Positions 54,930-63,687 of a stretch of 64,000 nt of DNA are shown here, piece after piece. Made by a program: the position numbers and the translations under genes. This DNA is from Cellulomonas dongxiuzhuiae. Lineage in GTDB: Bacteria > Actinomycetota > Actinomycetes > Actinomycetales > Cellulomonadaceae. Numbering within the stretch: position 1 is the first letter of the stretch; each line of letters opens with the position of its first letter. The stretch spans positions 1,488,001 to 1,552,000 of the forward strand of contig NZ_CP076023.1 in NCBI RefSeq assembly GCF_018623035.1. Direction: 5' to 3'. Under the pieces are notes generated by a model. That model had not been told where the DNA came from. It did no database searches and saw nothing but the letters and a program-made list of their open reading frames with translations.

Positions 54930-56009
54930 TCAGTCCTCGGTGGTCGCGTCGGGGGCCGGGGTCCCTGCGTCGAGCGCGCGCACGGCGTCCGCGACGTCGG
55001 CCGCGGCCTGCGCGTTGCGGACGCCCGCCTCGGTCGCCGCGAACGGGACCACCACGTAGCGCTGCTCGCGCACGGCCGTGAGCTGCGAGGCGGCCGGGTG
55101 CGTCGCGAGGAAGTCCATCTTCTTCTGCGCGGAGTTCCACGCCGAGTCCACGAGGACGAGCACGTCGGGGTCGGCCGCGACGACCTGCTCCCACCCGACG
55201 GACGTCCAGGTGTCGTGCACGTCCGCGAAGACGTTGCTCAGCCCGGCGGCCGCGAGCAGCATCTGCGGCGCCCCGATGCCGGCGCCGACGTACGGGGTGT
55301 CGGTGCCCGAGGACCACCACACGGCCGTGCCGCCGTCGACGGGCTCGATCGCGTCGAGCGTCGCCTGCTGCTCGGCCACGACCTGCTCCGCGGCGTCCGG
55401 GACGCCGAAGACGTCCCCGACCTCACGGATCTCGTCGAGCACGTCGTCGAAGCTCAGCGGGTCCGGCTGGTAGCCCGGGGCCTTGCAGGCGCTCGGCGAG
55501 ACGTAGGTGGCGATGCCGAGGTCCGCGAGGGTCGACCGCTCGCCCGCGCCGTCGGTGCTGAGGTTCGACTCCCAGCCGGCGTAGACGAGGTCCGGCTCGG
55601 CCTCGAGGAGCGCCTCCTGGCCGGGGACCTTGTCGGACAGGACCGGCACGTCGGCGACGTCCGCGGCCCACCGCTCCGGCACGGGGCCGTCGGCGAAGGC
55701 CGTGCCGACGAGCACGTCCGCCAGGCCCAGGGCGAGCAGCGTCTCGGTCGTCGACGACTTGATGGTCACGACACGCTGCGGGGGCGCGTCGAACGTGACC
55801 TCGGTGCCGCAGTTGTCGAGCGTGACGGGCGTGTAGGTCGCCGGCGCGTCGGACGGCGCGGGGGAGGGCGCGGCTGCCGGCGCTCCCGTCGAGCAGGCCG
55901 CGACGGCGAGGGTGCAGGCCGCGGCGACGGCGGCGAGCCCCGCACGGCGCGTGCGGCGGGTGAGCGGGGACGGGGAGGCGGGGACGGTGTGACGGCGGGC
56001 GCGAGGCAT
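54930..56009 (-). CDS. Substrate-binding lipoprotein, proposed F420-0 ABC importer
   Basis: The 359-residue precursor has a lipoprotein signal ending AVAAC and a class III (FecB/BtuF-like) binding fold. The start NCGTEVTFDAPPQRVVTIKS, the hinge region DKVPGQEALLEAEPDLVYAG, CKAPGYQPDPLSFDDV and NVFADVHDTWTSVGWEQVV match the actinobacterial clade annotated as putative F420-0 binding proteins. Iron-siderophore binding is the alternative. GGAG lies five bases before the ATG. A 19-bp terminator separates it from the upstream esterase gene. Confidence 0.82.
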   Translation of the reverse strand: MPRARRHTVPASPSPLTRRTRRAGLAAVAAACTLAVAACSTGAPAAAPSPAPSDAPATYTPVTLDNCGTEVTFDAPPQRVVTIKSSTTETLLALGLADVLVGTAFADGPVPERWAADVADVPVLSDKVPGQEALLEAEPDLVYAGWESNLSTDGAGERSTLADLGIATYVSPSACKAPGYQPDPLSFDDVLDEIREVGDVFGVPDAAEQVVAEQQATLDAIEPVDGGTAVWWSSGTDTPYVGAGIGAPQMLLAAAGLSNVFADVHDTWTSVGWEQVVAADPDVLVLVDSAWNSAQKKMDFLATHPAASQLTAVREQRYVVVPFAATEAGVRNAQAAADVADAVRALDAGTPAPDATTED

Positions 56010-56203
56010 GGTCTCTCCGGGGGTCGCTGCCGCGCACGCCGTCGGGCGCGGGAGAGGGAAGGAAGGACGCACGTCGCGCCGCGGAGGACCGTCCCAGACG
56101 AGGGCGGTGCGACCCGGCCAAGGCGGCGGTCGGGTTCCGACCCGTCACCCTAGGCGCTCACCCCCGTGGCGGTGCAAGCGGTGACGCGCAGCGCCCGCAC
56201 GCA

Positions 56204-56248
56204 CCGAGCGGCGCGCACGGCCGGGAGGGGGCCGTGCGCGCCGCTCGG
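56204..56248 (-). terminator. 19-bp terminator hairpin after the CBM2 esterase
   Basis: The arms 56204-56222 and 56230-56248 pair perfectly over 19 bases with a 7-base loop. It starts 28 bases beyond the esterase stop and should isolate the transporter operon that follows on the same strand. Confidence 0.85.
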
Positions 56249-56276
56249 GTCGGCGCTCGTCAGCGAGCGGCGGGCA

Positions 56277-57710
56277 TCAGGACGCTGCGCAGGTCACCGT
56301 CGCGCCCGCCCCGTTCCCGGTGCCCTGGAACCCGAACGTCGTGCTGCGTCCGGCGTCGACGCGCCCGTTCCACGGGGCGTTGGTCACGGTCGGCGCCGCG
56401 CCGCCGCTGGACTGCCCGTTCCACACCTGCGTCGCGCTCGCCCCGGAGGGCAGGGTGACGGTGACGCGCCAGCCGTTGATCGCGCTGCTGCCTGCCGTGA
56501 CCGTCACGTCCGCGACGAACCCGTTGGGCCAGCTGTTCGCGAGCCGGTACGTGGCCGTGCACCCGGTGGACGTGCCCGGCGTGGGTGTCGGCGTCGCGAA
56601 CGGTGTCGGCGTCGCGGACGGTGTCGGGGTCACGGAGGGCGTGGGCGTGACGGTCGGCGTCGGGGTGACCGAGGGCGTGGGCGTGACGGTCGGCGTGGGC
56701 GTTGTGGTCGGTGTGGGCCCGCCGTCCGCCCAGGCGGCCTTGAGGAACGCCGCGATGGTGTCCCAGCTCGGGTTCGGGGTGCCCTGCGTGACCGTCTCGC
56801 GGCAGTCCTGGGTCGTGCGGACCGTCTGCCGGCCGTAGCGCGACGCGCTCGTGACGTCGGCGTGGCTGTGGCCGGCGCCGGGCACGGAGAAGAACTGGGT
56901 GTCGACGCACGCCGCCTTCAGGGCGTCGTAGAAGATGACCGTCTGGGCGTGGGGAACGACGTTGTCGGCCTGCCCGTGCAGCAGGAGCATCGGCGGGTCC
57001 TGGGAGTCGACGTAGGTCAGTGGGTTCGCCTGGCGGACCTTGTCCGGGCACGTCGGGGTCGCGCAGCCGAGCAGCTGACCCTCGGGGGCGCTGGGGCTGT
57101 CGTGGTCGATGAAGCCGCCCGGGTCCTGCTCCTTGAGACGCGCGAAGTCGGTGGGCCCGAAGAAGTCGACCCCCGCCTGCAGGTCGCTCGACACGCCCGT
57201 GGTGCCGATCTGCCCCTCCAGGGCGGCCACGCCGTTGGTCACGGCCGCCATGGCGGCGACCCAGCCGCCGGAGGAGTCACCCATGCTCGCGAACTGCTCG
57301 GGGTCCAACCGGTACTGGGTCGCGTTGCTGCGCAGGTAGCGGGTCGCCGACTTGATGTCATGGACCTGCGCGGGGAACTTCGCCTGCGAGGCCGAGCGCA
57401 CGCTGACGCCGGCGACGGCGATGCCGCGGGGGTTGAGCTGTTGCGCGACGGCGCCCGCCCCCGACTTGCCGTCGTCCGACGACCAGGCCGACCCGGTGGA
57501 CCACAGGACGAGAGGGAACGGGCCGGTGCCGTCGGGGATGTAGAGGTCCAGGAGGTGACCGCGGCTGCCGGCCGGGTCCGCCGGGGCGTAGGCGACGTTC
57601 GTGATGGTCTGGGCGGCCTGCGCGGGCGTGCTCACCGCGGCGATCGCTCCGCCTGCGACGAGTGCGACCCCTCCGAGCCAGGCTGTCGTCCTGCTGCGTG
57701 TCCTCGACAT
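56277..57710 (-). CDS. Secreted alpha/beta-hydrolase esterase with CBM2
   Basis: The 477-residue protein has a signal peptide (about 1-33), an esterase domain (about 36-335), a Thr-Pro linker of roughly 40 residues and a C-terminal family 2 carbohydrate-binding module (about 378-477; [21 protein letters not shown] and [18 protein letters not shown]). The nucleophile is in GDSSGGW, the aspartate in QADNVVPH and the histidine in GAGHSH. The BD-FAE-like fold and a CBM2 point to de-esterification of plant polysaccharide. A perfect palindrome lies about 85 bases upstream of the ATG, between this gene and the MocR-type regulator. Confidence 0.88.
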   Translation of the reverse strand: MSRTRSRTTAWLGGVALVAGGAIAAVSTPAQAAQTITNVAYAPADPAGSRGHLLDLYIPDGTGPFPLVLWSTGSAWSSDDGKSGAGAVAQQLNPRGIAVAGVSVRSASQAKFPAQVHDIKSATRYLRSNATQYRLDPEQFASMGDSSGGWVAAMAAVTNGVAALEGQIGTTGVSSDLQAGVDFFGPTDFARLKEQDPGGFIDHDSPSAPEGQLLGCATPTCPDKVRQANPLTYVDSQDPPMLLLHGQADNVVPHAQTVIFYDALKAACVDTQFFSVPGAGHSHADVTSASRYGRQTVRTTQDCRETVTQGTPNPSWDTIAAFLKAAWADGGPTPTTTPTPTVTPTPSVTPTPTVTPTPSVTPTPSATPTPFATPTPTPGTSTGCTATYRLANSWPNGFVADVTVTAGSSAINGWRVTVTLPSGASATQVWNGQSSGGAAPTVTNAPWNGRVDAGRSTTFGFQGTGNGAGATVTCAAS

Positions 57711-57792
57711 GGCAATCGTTCCCCTCGACGTGGTGGTAGCGGTCCACACTCTGGTGCGGGGGGCGCCCTCCGGGCGACGGACGAAACCATTC

Positions 57793-57808
57793 GGTTGGTA
57801 CACCAACC
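57793..57808. promoter_or_regulatory. 16-bp palindromic operator candidate
   Basis: GGTTGGT-AC-ACCAACC is a perfect inverted repeat in the gap between the MocR-type gene and the CBM2 esterase, about 85 bases before the esterase start. Its form would suit a GntR- or LacI-type repressor. Confidence 0.6.
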
Positions 57809-57821
57809 GCTTTCTGTCCTG

Positions 57822-59162
57822 TCAGGGTGCCGCCGCCGCGGCGAGCGCCGCGGCGACCGTCTCCACGTCGTCAGGGCGCAGCACGCCGACGGTGACACGC
57901 ACGAAGCCGTGCGCCCGCGCCGGGTCGCTGAAGAACGGGCGGCCGCGTGCCACCCGCACGCCGGCCGCCTCCAGCCGCACGAGGGCGGCCCGCTCGTCGG
58001 CCACGGGCACCCACATGTTGATGCCGTCCCCGGGCGGCACCTGCACGCCGTGCCGCGCGAGGGCCGCGCTGAGCGTGCGCCGACGACCGTGGTAGATGCG
58101 GCGGGCGTGCGCCACGGCCTCGACGGCCTGCGCGTCGGTCAGCAGATCGACGAGCACGTGCTGCAGCAGGCGGCTGGTCCACCCGGGCCCCAGCATGCGC
58201 CGTGCGACGAGCCCGTCGAGGACGACCGCGGGCCCGCCCACGGCGGCGATGCGCAGGTCGGGGCCGTGGGACTTGGAGTAGGAGCGCACGTGCACCACGC
58301 GGTCCGCCAGCAGGGTGCCGAGGCTGACGTCCCGCGACGACGCGACCTCGCCCGAGTGGTCGTCCTCCAGCACCCACAGCTCGCCGGCCGCGGGACGCAG
58401 CACGGCCGCGAGCTCCCGGGCCCGGGTGGGCGTGATGCTGATCCCCGTCGGGTTCTGCGCCCGGGGTTGCAGCACGACCACGCGCACCCCGGAACGCACC
58501 GCCTCCGCGAGCGCGTCCGGCCGCGGGCCGGACGCGTCGAGGGTCACGGGGACGCGTTCGAGACCGAGGTGGTCGAGCAGGTCGAGCACCGGCGGGAAGC
58601 CGGGGTCCTCGACCGCGACGCGTCCGCCGAAGCCGACGACCTGCTCGAGCACGCGGCTCAGTGCGTCCACGGCGCCGTCGACCACGGTCAGGCGCTGCGG
58701 CACGAACGGCCACGACGAGCGGAGCAGCCGTTCGAGCCCCGGGACGACGGGGTCGTCGAGGTAGCCGGTCGCGTGGGCGCCGAGGCCGCGGGTGGCGAGC
58801 CGCGTCAGGGCGGGCGACAGGTCGGGGAGCAGCTCGGGGTCGGGCGTGCCGGCCGCGAGGTCGAGGCGGGCGGCCGGCACGTCGGCCAGGTCGCGGTACC
58901 GCGGCGGCAGCCGCGCGGCGGGCCCCGGCAGCACGGACGTGCCCGCACGTCCGCGGGAGATGACGAGACCGGCGGCCGCGAGCGTCTGCCACGCGGAGCC
59001 GACGGTGGCGGGGCTGACACCCAGCGCGACGGCGAGCTGGCGGACCGTGGGCAGCCGGTCGCCGGGCAGCAGGTCACCCGTGTGGACGAGGCGCGCGATC
59101 GTGGCGGCGATCCCGCGCGGGGACCGGTCGACGACGAGCTCGGCCAGCTCCTGCGGTGACAT
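57822..59162 (-). CDS. MocR-type regulator (GntR helix-turn-helix fused to aminotransferase fold)
   Basis: The 446-residue protein has a GntR winged helix (about 8-75; GDRLPTVRQLAVALGVSPATV) joined to a class I aminotransferase-like domain (about 90-440). The PLP lysine lies in RSYSKSHGPDLR, and QNPTGISI and EDDHSGEV mark the fold. MocR proteins use PLP or an amine adduct as effector and usually do not act as enzymes. The gene is divergent from the pyrimidine-catabolic operon at 59383, its likely target; it could also affect the esterase downstream. CACGAT six bases before the ATG suggests a leaderless start. Confidence 0.87.
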   Translation of the reverse strand: MSPQELAELVVDRSPRGIAATIARLVHTGDLLPGDRLPTVRQLAVALGVSPATVGSAWQTLAAAGLVISRGRAGTSVLPGPAARLPPRYRDLADVPAARLDLAAGTPDPELLPDLSPALTRLATRGLGAHATGYLDDPVVPGLERLLRSSWPFVPQRLTVVDGAVDALSRVLEQVVGFGGRVAVEDPGFPPVLDLLDHLGLERVPVTLDASGPRPDALAEAVRSGVRVVVLQPRAQNPTGISITPTRARELAAVLRPAAGELWVLEDDHSGEVASSRDVSLGTLLADRVVHVRSYSKSHGPDLRIAAVGGPAVVLDGLVARRMLGPGWTSRLLQHVLVDLLTDAQAVEAVAHARRIYHGRRRTLSAALARHGVQVPPGDGINMWVPVADERAALVRLEAAGVRVARGRPFFSDPARAHGFVRVTVGVLRPDDVETVAAALAAAAAP

Positions 59163-59382
59163 GCGCGCATCGTGGCCTGCTCGTGTTGCGCCTGCGTGTC
59201 CGGGTCGTGAGCGGCCGCACCCCGGACGGGCGTCGGGAAGTGCACGCCTCACGTCCGGAAGTTCCGCGGACGCAAACGACGCGTGACGGCACCGAAATGT
59301 CCAAGGTCGACAGTCACATTCCATCCGGCGGCGGCCCCGACCCGTCGCGGACCTCGCCGTCGTGAGACATCCGGAGGACCCC
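59163..59382. promoter_or_regulatory. Divergent control region between the MocR-type gene and the pyrimidine operon
   Basis: This 220-base gap should hold both promoters. It contains CGGAA-G-TTCCG (59252-59262) and a wider AATGT / ACATT pair near 59295-59322, either of which could be the regulator site. A strong ribosome site GGAGGA precedes the ATG at 59383. Confidence 0.4.
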
Positions 59383-60231
59383 ATGACCGTCGTGCGCGTC
59401 GCCTTCACCCAGGCCACCTGGACCGGCGACAAGGAGTCCATGATCCGGCTCCACGAGGACTGGACGCGCGAGGCGGCCTCGGCGGGTGCGCAGGTCATCG
59501 GCTTCCAGGAGCTGTTCTACGGCCCGTACTTCGGCATCACGCAGGACACCGCGTACTACGACTACGCCGAGCCCGTGCCGGGCCCCACCACCGAGCGCTT
59601 CAGCGCGCTGGCGGCCGAGCTGGGCATCGTGGTCGTCCTGCCGATCTACGAGGAGGACCAGCCGGGCGTCCTGTACAACACCGCGGTCGTCATCGACGCC
59701 GACGGCACGGTGCTCGGCAGGTACCGCAAGCACCACATCCCGCACCTGCCGAAGTTCTGGGAGAAGTTCTACTTCCGTCCCGGGAACCTCGGGTACCCGG
59801 TGTTCGACACCGCTGCCGGACGCATCGGCGTCAACATCTGCTACGACCGGCACTTCCCCGAGGGCTGGCGTGTGCTCGCGCTCAACGGCGCGCAGATCGT
59901 GTTCAACCCCAACGCCACGGCCCCCGGGATCTCGAACAGGCTCTGGGAGATCGAGCAGCCGGCCGCCGCGGTGGCCAACGGCTACTTCGTCGTCGCCAAC
60001 AACCGGGTCGGGCTCGAGGACGTCGAGTACGGGGACGAGGCCGTGAGCTTCTACGGCTCGTCGTACGCCGTGGGGCCGGACGGCAACCAGGTGGGCGAGA
60101 TCGGGTCGTCGAGCGAGAACCAGCTGCTGGTCCGGGACCTCGACCTCGACCAGGTCCGTGAGGTGCGCGAGCGCTGGCAGTTCTTCCGGGACCGCCGGCC
60201 CGACGCCTACGGACCGATCGTCGCCCCCTGA
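59383..60231 (+). CDS. Beta-ureidopropionase-like carbon-nitrogen hydrolase
   Basis: The 282-residue nitrilase-superfamily enzyme has the Glu-Lys-Cys triad in FQELFYGPYF (Glu43), YRKHHIPHLP and NICYDRHFPEGW. The segments match N-carbamoyl-beta-alanine or N-carbamoylputrescine amidohydrolases. Beside a dihydropyrimidinase gene, the first is more likely: it would release beta-alanine, CO2 and ammonia from ureidopropionate. It is the first gene of a five-gene plus-strand operon, 25 bases before the next. Confidence 0.88.
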   Translation: MTVVRVAFTQATWTGDKESMIRLHEDWTREAASAGAQVIGFQELFYGPYFGITQDTAYYDYAEPVPGPTTERFSALAAELGIVVVLPIYEEDQPGVLYNTAVVIDADGTVLGRYRKHHIPHLPKFWEKFYFRPGNLGYPVFDTAAGRIGVNICYDRHFPEGWRVLALNGAQIVFNPNATAPGISNRLWEIEQPAAAVANGYFVVANNRVGLEDVEYGDEAVSFYGSSYAVGPDGNQVGEIGSSSENQLLVRDLDLDQVREVRERWQFFRDRRPDAYGPIVAP

Positions 60232-60256
60232 CCGCTCGGCACGAGGAAGGAGCCCC

Positions 60257-61678
60257 ATGACCACCACGCTGCTCCGCGGCGGCACCGTCGTGTCCGCCAC
60301 GGGCCGGGGCGCCGCCGACGTCCTCGTCGACGGCGAGACGATCGCGGCCGTCCTGGCGCCCGGGTCGACCCTGCTCGGCCACGACCTCGCCGCGTCCGTC
60401 GACCGGGTGGTCGACGCCACCGGGAAGTACGTCGTCCCCGGTGGCGTCGACGCCCACACGCACATGGAGCTGCCGTTCGGCGGGACGGCCGCGTCCGACA
60501 CGTTCGAGACCGGGACCCGCGCCGCTGCGTGGGGCGGCACGACCACCATCATCGACTTCGCGGTGCAGCGCGCCGGGGAACGTGTCGAGGACGGGCTCGC
60601 GGCGTGGCACGCCAAGGCGGCCGGGAGCTGCGCGGTCGACTACGGGTTCCACCAGATCATCGGCGGCGTCGACGAGGACTCGTTGGCCGCGATGGGCTGG
60701 CTCGTCGCCGAGGGCATCACCAGCTACAAGCTCTTCATGGCCTACCCCGGCGTCTTCTACGCGGACGACGCCCAGATCCTGCGGGCCATGCAGAAGGCCG
60801 CCGACCTGGGCCTGCTGACGATGATGCACGCGGAGAACGGTCCCGCGATCGACGTGCTCGCGGCGCAGCTCGTCGCGCAGGGGAACACGGCCCCGCTCTT
60901 CCACGGCGTCGCCCGCGCGTGGCAGCTCGAGGAGGAGGCGACGCACCGCGCGATCATGCTGGCCGACGTCACCGGAGCGCCCCTGTACGTCGTGCACGTG
61001 TCCGCCAAGCAGGCCGTGCAGCAGCTCGCGTGGGCCCGCGACGCGGGGAAGAACGTGTTCGGCGAGACGTGCCCGCAGTACCTGTACCTCTCCCTCGAGG
61101 AGCAGCTCGGGGCACCCGGCTTCGACGGGGCGAAGTGGGTGTGCTCGACCCCGCTGCGCTCGCGGGCCGAGGGGCACCAGGACCACATGTGGCAGGCGCT
61201 GCGCACCAACGACCTGCAGATGGTCTCGACCGACCACTGCCCGTTCTGCATGAAGGGCCAGAAGGAGCTGGGGCTCGGCGACTTCCGGGCGATCCCCAAC
61301 GGCATCGGGTCGGTCGAGCACCGGATGGACCTGATGTACCAGGGCGTGGTGACCGGCGAGATCTCGCTCGAGCGCTGGGTGGAGATCACCTCGACCACCC
61401 CGGCGCGGATGTTCGGGCTGTACGGCCGCAAGGGCGTCGTCGCGCCCGGGGCCGACGCCGACCTCGTCGTGTACGACCCGTCGGGGCACACCTCCATCGG
61501 GATCGGGGCGACCCACCACATGAACATGGACCACTCCGCGTGGGAGGGCTTCGAGGTCGACGGGCACGTCGACGTCGTGATGTCCCGGGGCGAGGTCCTC
61601 GTCGACCCCGACGGCTACCACGGCCGGCCCGGGCACGGGCGCTACCTGCGGCGCGACCTGTCGCAGTACCTGGTCTGA
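60257..61678 (+). CDS. Dihydropyrimidinase (D-hydantoinase)
   Basis: The 473-residue amidohydrolase has the metal-binding DAHTHMELPFGG (about 64-75), the lysine expected to be carboxylated in SYKLFMAY, the metal histidines in MMHAENG and VVHVSAKQ, and STDHCPF. It opens dihydrouracil or hydantoin rings to N-carbamoyl amino acids, which the upstream nitrilase-type enzyme would hydrolyse. AAGGAG precedes the ATG. The enzyme is of the usual family length and looks intact. Confidence 0.93.
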   Translation: MTTTLLRGGTVVSATGRGAADVLVDGETIAAVLAPGSTLLGHDLAASVDRVVDATGKYVVPGGVDAHTHMELPFGGTAASDTFETGTRAAAWGGTTTIIDFAVQRAGERVEDGLAAWHAKAAGSCAVDYGFHQIIGGVDEDSLAAMGWLVAEGITSYKLFMAYPGVFYADDAQILRAMQKAADLGLLTMMHAENGPAIDVLAAQLVAQGNTAPLFHGVARAWQLEEEATHRAIMLADVTGAPLYVVHVSAKQAVQQLAWARDAGKNVFGETCPQYLYLSLEEQLGAPGFDGAKWVCSTPLRSRAEGHQDHMWQALRTNDLQMVSTDHCPFCMKGQKELGLGDFRAIPNGIGSVEHRMDLMYQGVVTGEISLERWVEITSTTPARMFGLYGRKGVVAPGADADLVVYDPSGHTSIGIGATHHMNMDHSAWEGFEVDGHVDVVMSRGEVLVDPDGYHGRPGHGRYLRRDLSQYLV

Positions 61679-61690
61679 GGGGAGCGAGGG

Positions 61691-62734
61691 ATGGACTTCG
61701 GCGTCGTCCTGCAGGCCGACCCGCCCGCGTCGCGCACCGTCGACCTGGCGCGCCAGGCGGAGACCCACGGGTTCTCCCACGTCTGGACGTTCGACTCCCA
61801 CCTGCTGTGGCAGGAGCCGTTCGTCATCTACTCCGCGATCCTCGCGGCGACACGCAGGGTCACGGTCGGCCCCATGGTCACGAACCCGGCCACCCGCGAC
61901 TGGACGGTCCTCGCGTCGCTGTTCGCGACGCTCAACGAGATGTACGGCAACCGCACGGTCTGCGGCATCGGGCGCGGGGACTCGGCGGTCCGCACGCTCA
62001 ACGGGCGGCCGTCGGACCTCGCGACGCTGCGCGAGGCGATCCACGTCATCCGGGAGCTCGCGAACGACCGCCCGGCCGACCTGGGCGGGCGCACCGTGCA
62101 GTTCCCGTGGGCGAGGGGATCGAGGCTCGACGTGTGGGTCGCGGCCTACGGCCCGCGCGCGCTGGGGCTCACCGGCGAGGTCGGGGACGGCTTCATCCTG
62201 CAGCTCGCCGACCCTGACGTCGCGCGCTGGATGGTCCGGGCGGTGCGCGACTCCGCCGAGGCCGCGGGGCGCGACCCCGGCGCCGTGAAGATCTGCGTCG
62301 CCGCGCCCGCCTACGTCGGCGACGGGGCCTCGCCGCCCGAGCGGGCGCACATGCGCGAGCAGTGCCGGTGGTTCGGCGGCATGGTCGGCAACCACGTCGC
62401 CGAGATCGTCCGGCGCTACGGCACCGACTCGGCGATCCCGAGGGCGCTCACGGACTACGTGCGCGACCGCGAGGGCTACGACTACAACGAGCACGGCCGG
62501 GCGGGCAGCACGCACACCACGTTCGTCCCCGACGAGATCGTCGAGCGGTTCTGCCTGCTCGGCTCCCCGCACGAGCACGTCGAGCGCCTGCGCGAGCTCG
62601 AGGCGATCGGCTGCGACCAGTTCGCCGTCTACCTCCAGCACGACAACAAGGAGGAGACGATGCGGCTCTACGGCGAGCGCATCATCCCGGCGATGGCCGA
62701 GCACGTCGTCGCGACCACGACGACGGCACCGTGA
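61691..62734 (+). CDS. Luciferase-like (LLM) oxidoreductase of the pyrimidine operon
   Basis: The 347-residue TIM-barrel protein starts MDFGVVLQADPPASRTVDLA and has the cofactor-side segments FSHVWTFDSHLLWQ, GPMVTNPATRDW and CGIGRGDSAVRTL, close to methylene-tetrahydromethanopterin-reductase-like members of the family. Genes of this type recur next to dihydropyrimidinase. F420 or FMN could be the cofactor. No dihydropyrimidine dehydrogenase gene is present in the window, so it may perform a redox step in this pathway; that is inference. It begins 12 bases after the hydantoinase gene. Confidence 0.82.
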   Translation: MDFGVVLQADPPASRTVDLARQAETHGFSHVWTFDSHLLWQEPFVIYSAILAATRRVTVGPMVTNPATRDWTVLASLFATLNEMYGNRTVCGIGRGDSAVRTLNGRPSDLATLREAIHVIRELANDRPADLGGRTVQFPWARGSRLDVWVAAYGPRALGLTGEVGDGFILQLADPDVARWMVRAVRDSAEAAGRDPGAVKICVAAPAYVGDGASPPERAHMREQCRWFGGMVGNHVAEIVRRYGTDSAIPRALTDYVRDREGYDYNEHGRAGSTHTTFVPDEIVERFCLLGSPHEHVERLRELEAIGCDQFAVYLQHDNKEETMRLYGERIIPAMAEHVVATTTTAP

Positions 62735-63687
62735 GCACGGCGACCGCACCGACCACGCTCGCCGCGGCGGTGCGTGCCCCGGCCGCCCGCGCCGACACCG
62801 CGCCGGGCCCCGTGGCACGCGTGCTGCGCGTCCGGCCGCTCGTCGCGATCCTGTCGGCGCTCGGCGTCGCCGCGCTGTGGGAGGCGTACAAGGCCGTCGG
62901 ACCCGAGCAGGGCTGGTCCGTGGGCGAGACGCGGGTGCTGCCGCGCACGACGGACATGGCGATGCCGCACACGTGGGACGTCGCCGCGCGGCTCCTCGAC
63001 CCGGTGTCCGGCGCGACCGGTGCCGAGGCGCTGTGGGTCGCCGTCCTGCGCGCCGCCGCGTCGTCGCTGGGCATCGCGCTCACGGGGTGGGTCATGGGCC
63101 TGGCGGTGGGCGCCGCTCTCGCGGTCATGATGCAGCGGCTGCGCGTCGTGGAGTCCGCGGTGCTGCCGCTGGTCGTCCTGTCGCAGACGGTGCCGCTCAT
63201 CGCCCTCGCGCCCCTGGTGCGGTCCTGGGGGTCCCGGCTCGAGCTGGGCGCCGTCACGTGGCAGCCGTGGATGTCGGTCGCCGTCATCGCGAGCTACCTC
63301 GCGTTCTTCCCCGTCGCCGTGGGCATGCTGCGCGGGCTGCAGTCTCCCGACACGATCCACGTCGCGCTCATGCGGGCCTACGGCGCGAGCTGGTGGGCCA
63401 CCCTGGTGCGTCTGCGGCTGCCCGCCGCGGTGCCGCACCTGCTGCCCGCGCTGCGCCTCGCGGCCGCGAACGCGGTCGTCGGGACGGTCGTGGCCGAGGT
63501 CGCCACCGGCCTGCCCGGCGGCCTGGGCCGGATGATCCTCGAGTTCGCCAACTTCGCCGCGAGCGACCCGCCCAAGCCGTGGGCACCGATCCTCGGCGCC
63601 GTCGCGCTGGGGCTGCTCGCCGCGGGCCTCGTGGCCCTCGTGGGCCGCGCGCTGCGCCGGTACCGACGGACGGAGGTGGCGTCGTGA
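62731..63687 (+). CDS. ABC transporter permease (NitT/TauT type) of the pyrimidine operon
   Basis: The 318-residue protein has an Ala-rich N-terminus, one early helix, and a five- to six-helix permease core whose coupling loop is MRAYGASWWATLVRLRLP. The TauC/ThiX-like class transports sulfonates, nitrate, pyrimidine precursors or hydantoins. Its operon suggests a pyrimidine or hydantoin. The GTG overlaps the upstream stop (GTGA), and its own stop overlaps the next GTG in the same way. Confidence 0.85.
   Translation: MSTATAPTTLAAAVRAPAARADTAPGPVARVLRVRPLVAILSALGVAALWEAYKAVGPEQGWSVGETRVLPRTTDMAMPHTWDVAARLLDPVSGATGAEALWVAVLRAAASSLGIALTGWVMGLAVGAALAVMMQRLRVVESAVLPLVVLSQTVPLIALAPLVRSWGSRLELGAVTWQPWMSVAVIASYLAFFPVAVGMLRGLQSPDTIHVALMRAYGASWWATLVRLRLPAAVPHLLPALRLAAANAVVGTVVAEVATGLPGGLGRMILEFANFAASDPPKPWAPILGAVALGLLAAGLVALVGRALRRYRRTEVAS

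Noticed and set aside
56010..56160. FMN- or cobalamin-riboswitch-like sequence upstream of the F420-0-type binding protein
   Set aside because: A small GGTCGG/CCGACC hairpin is present, but the conserved blocks of either riboswitch class were not found.
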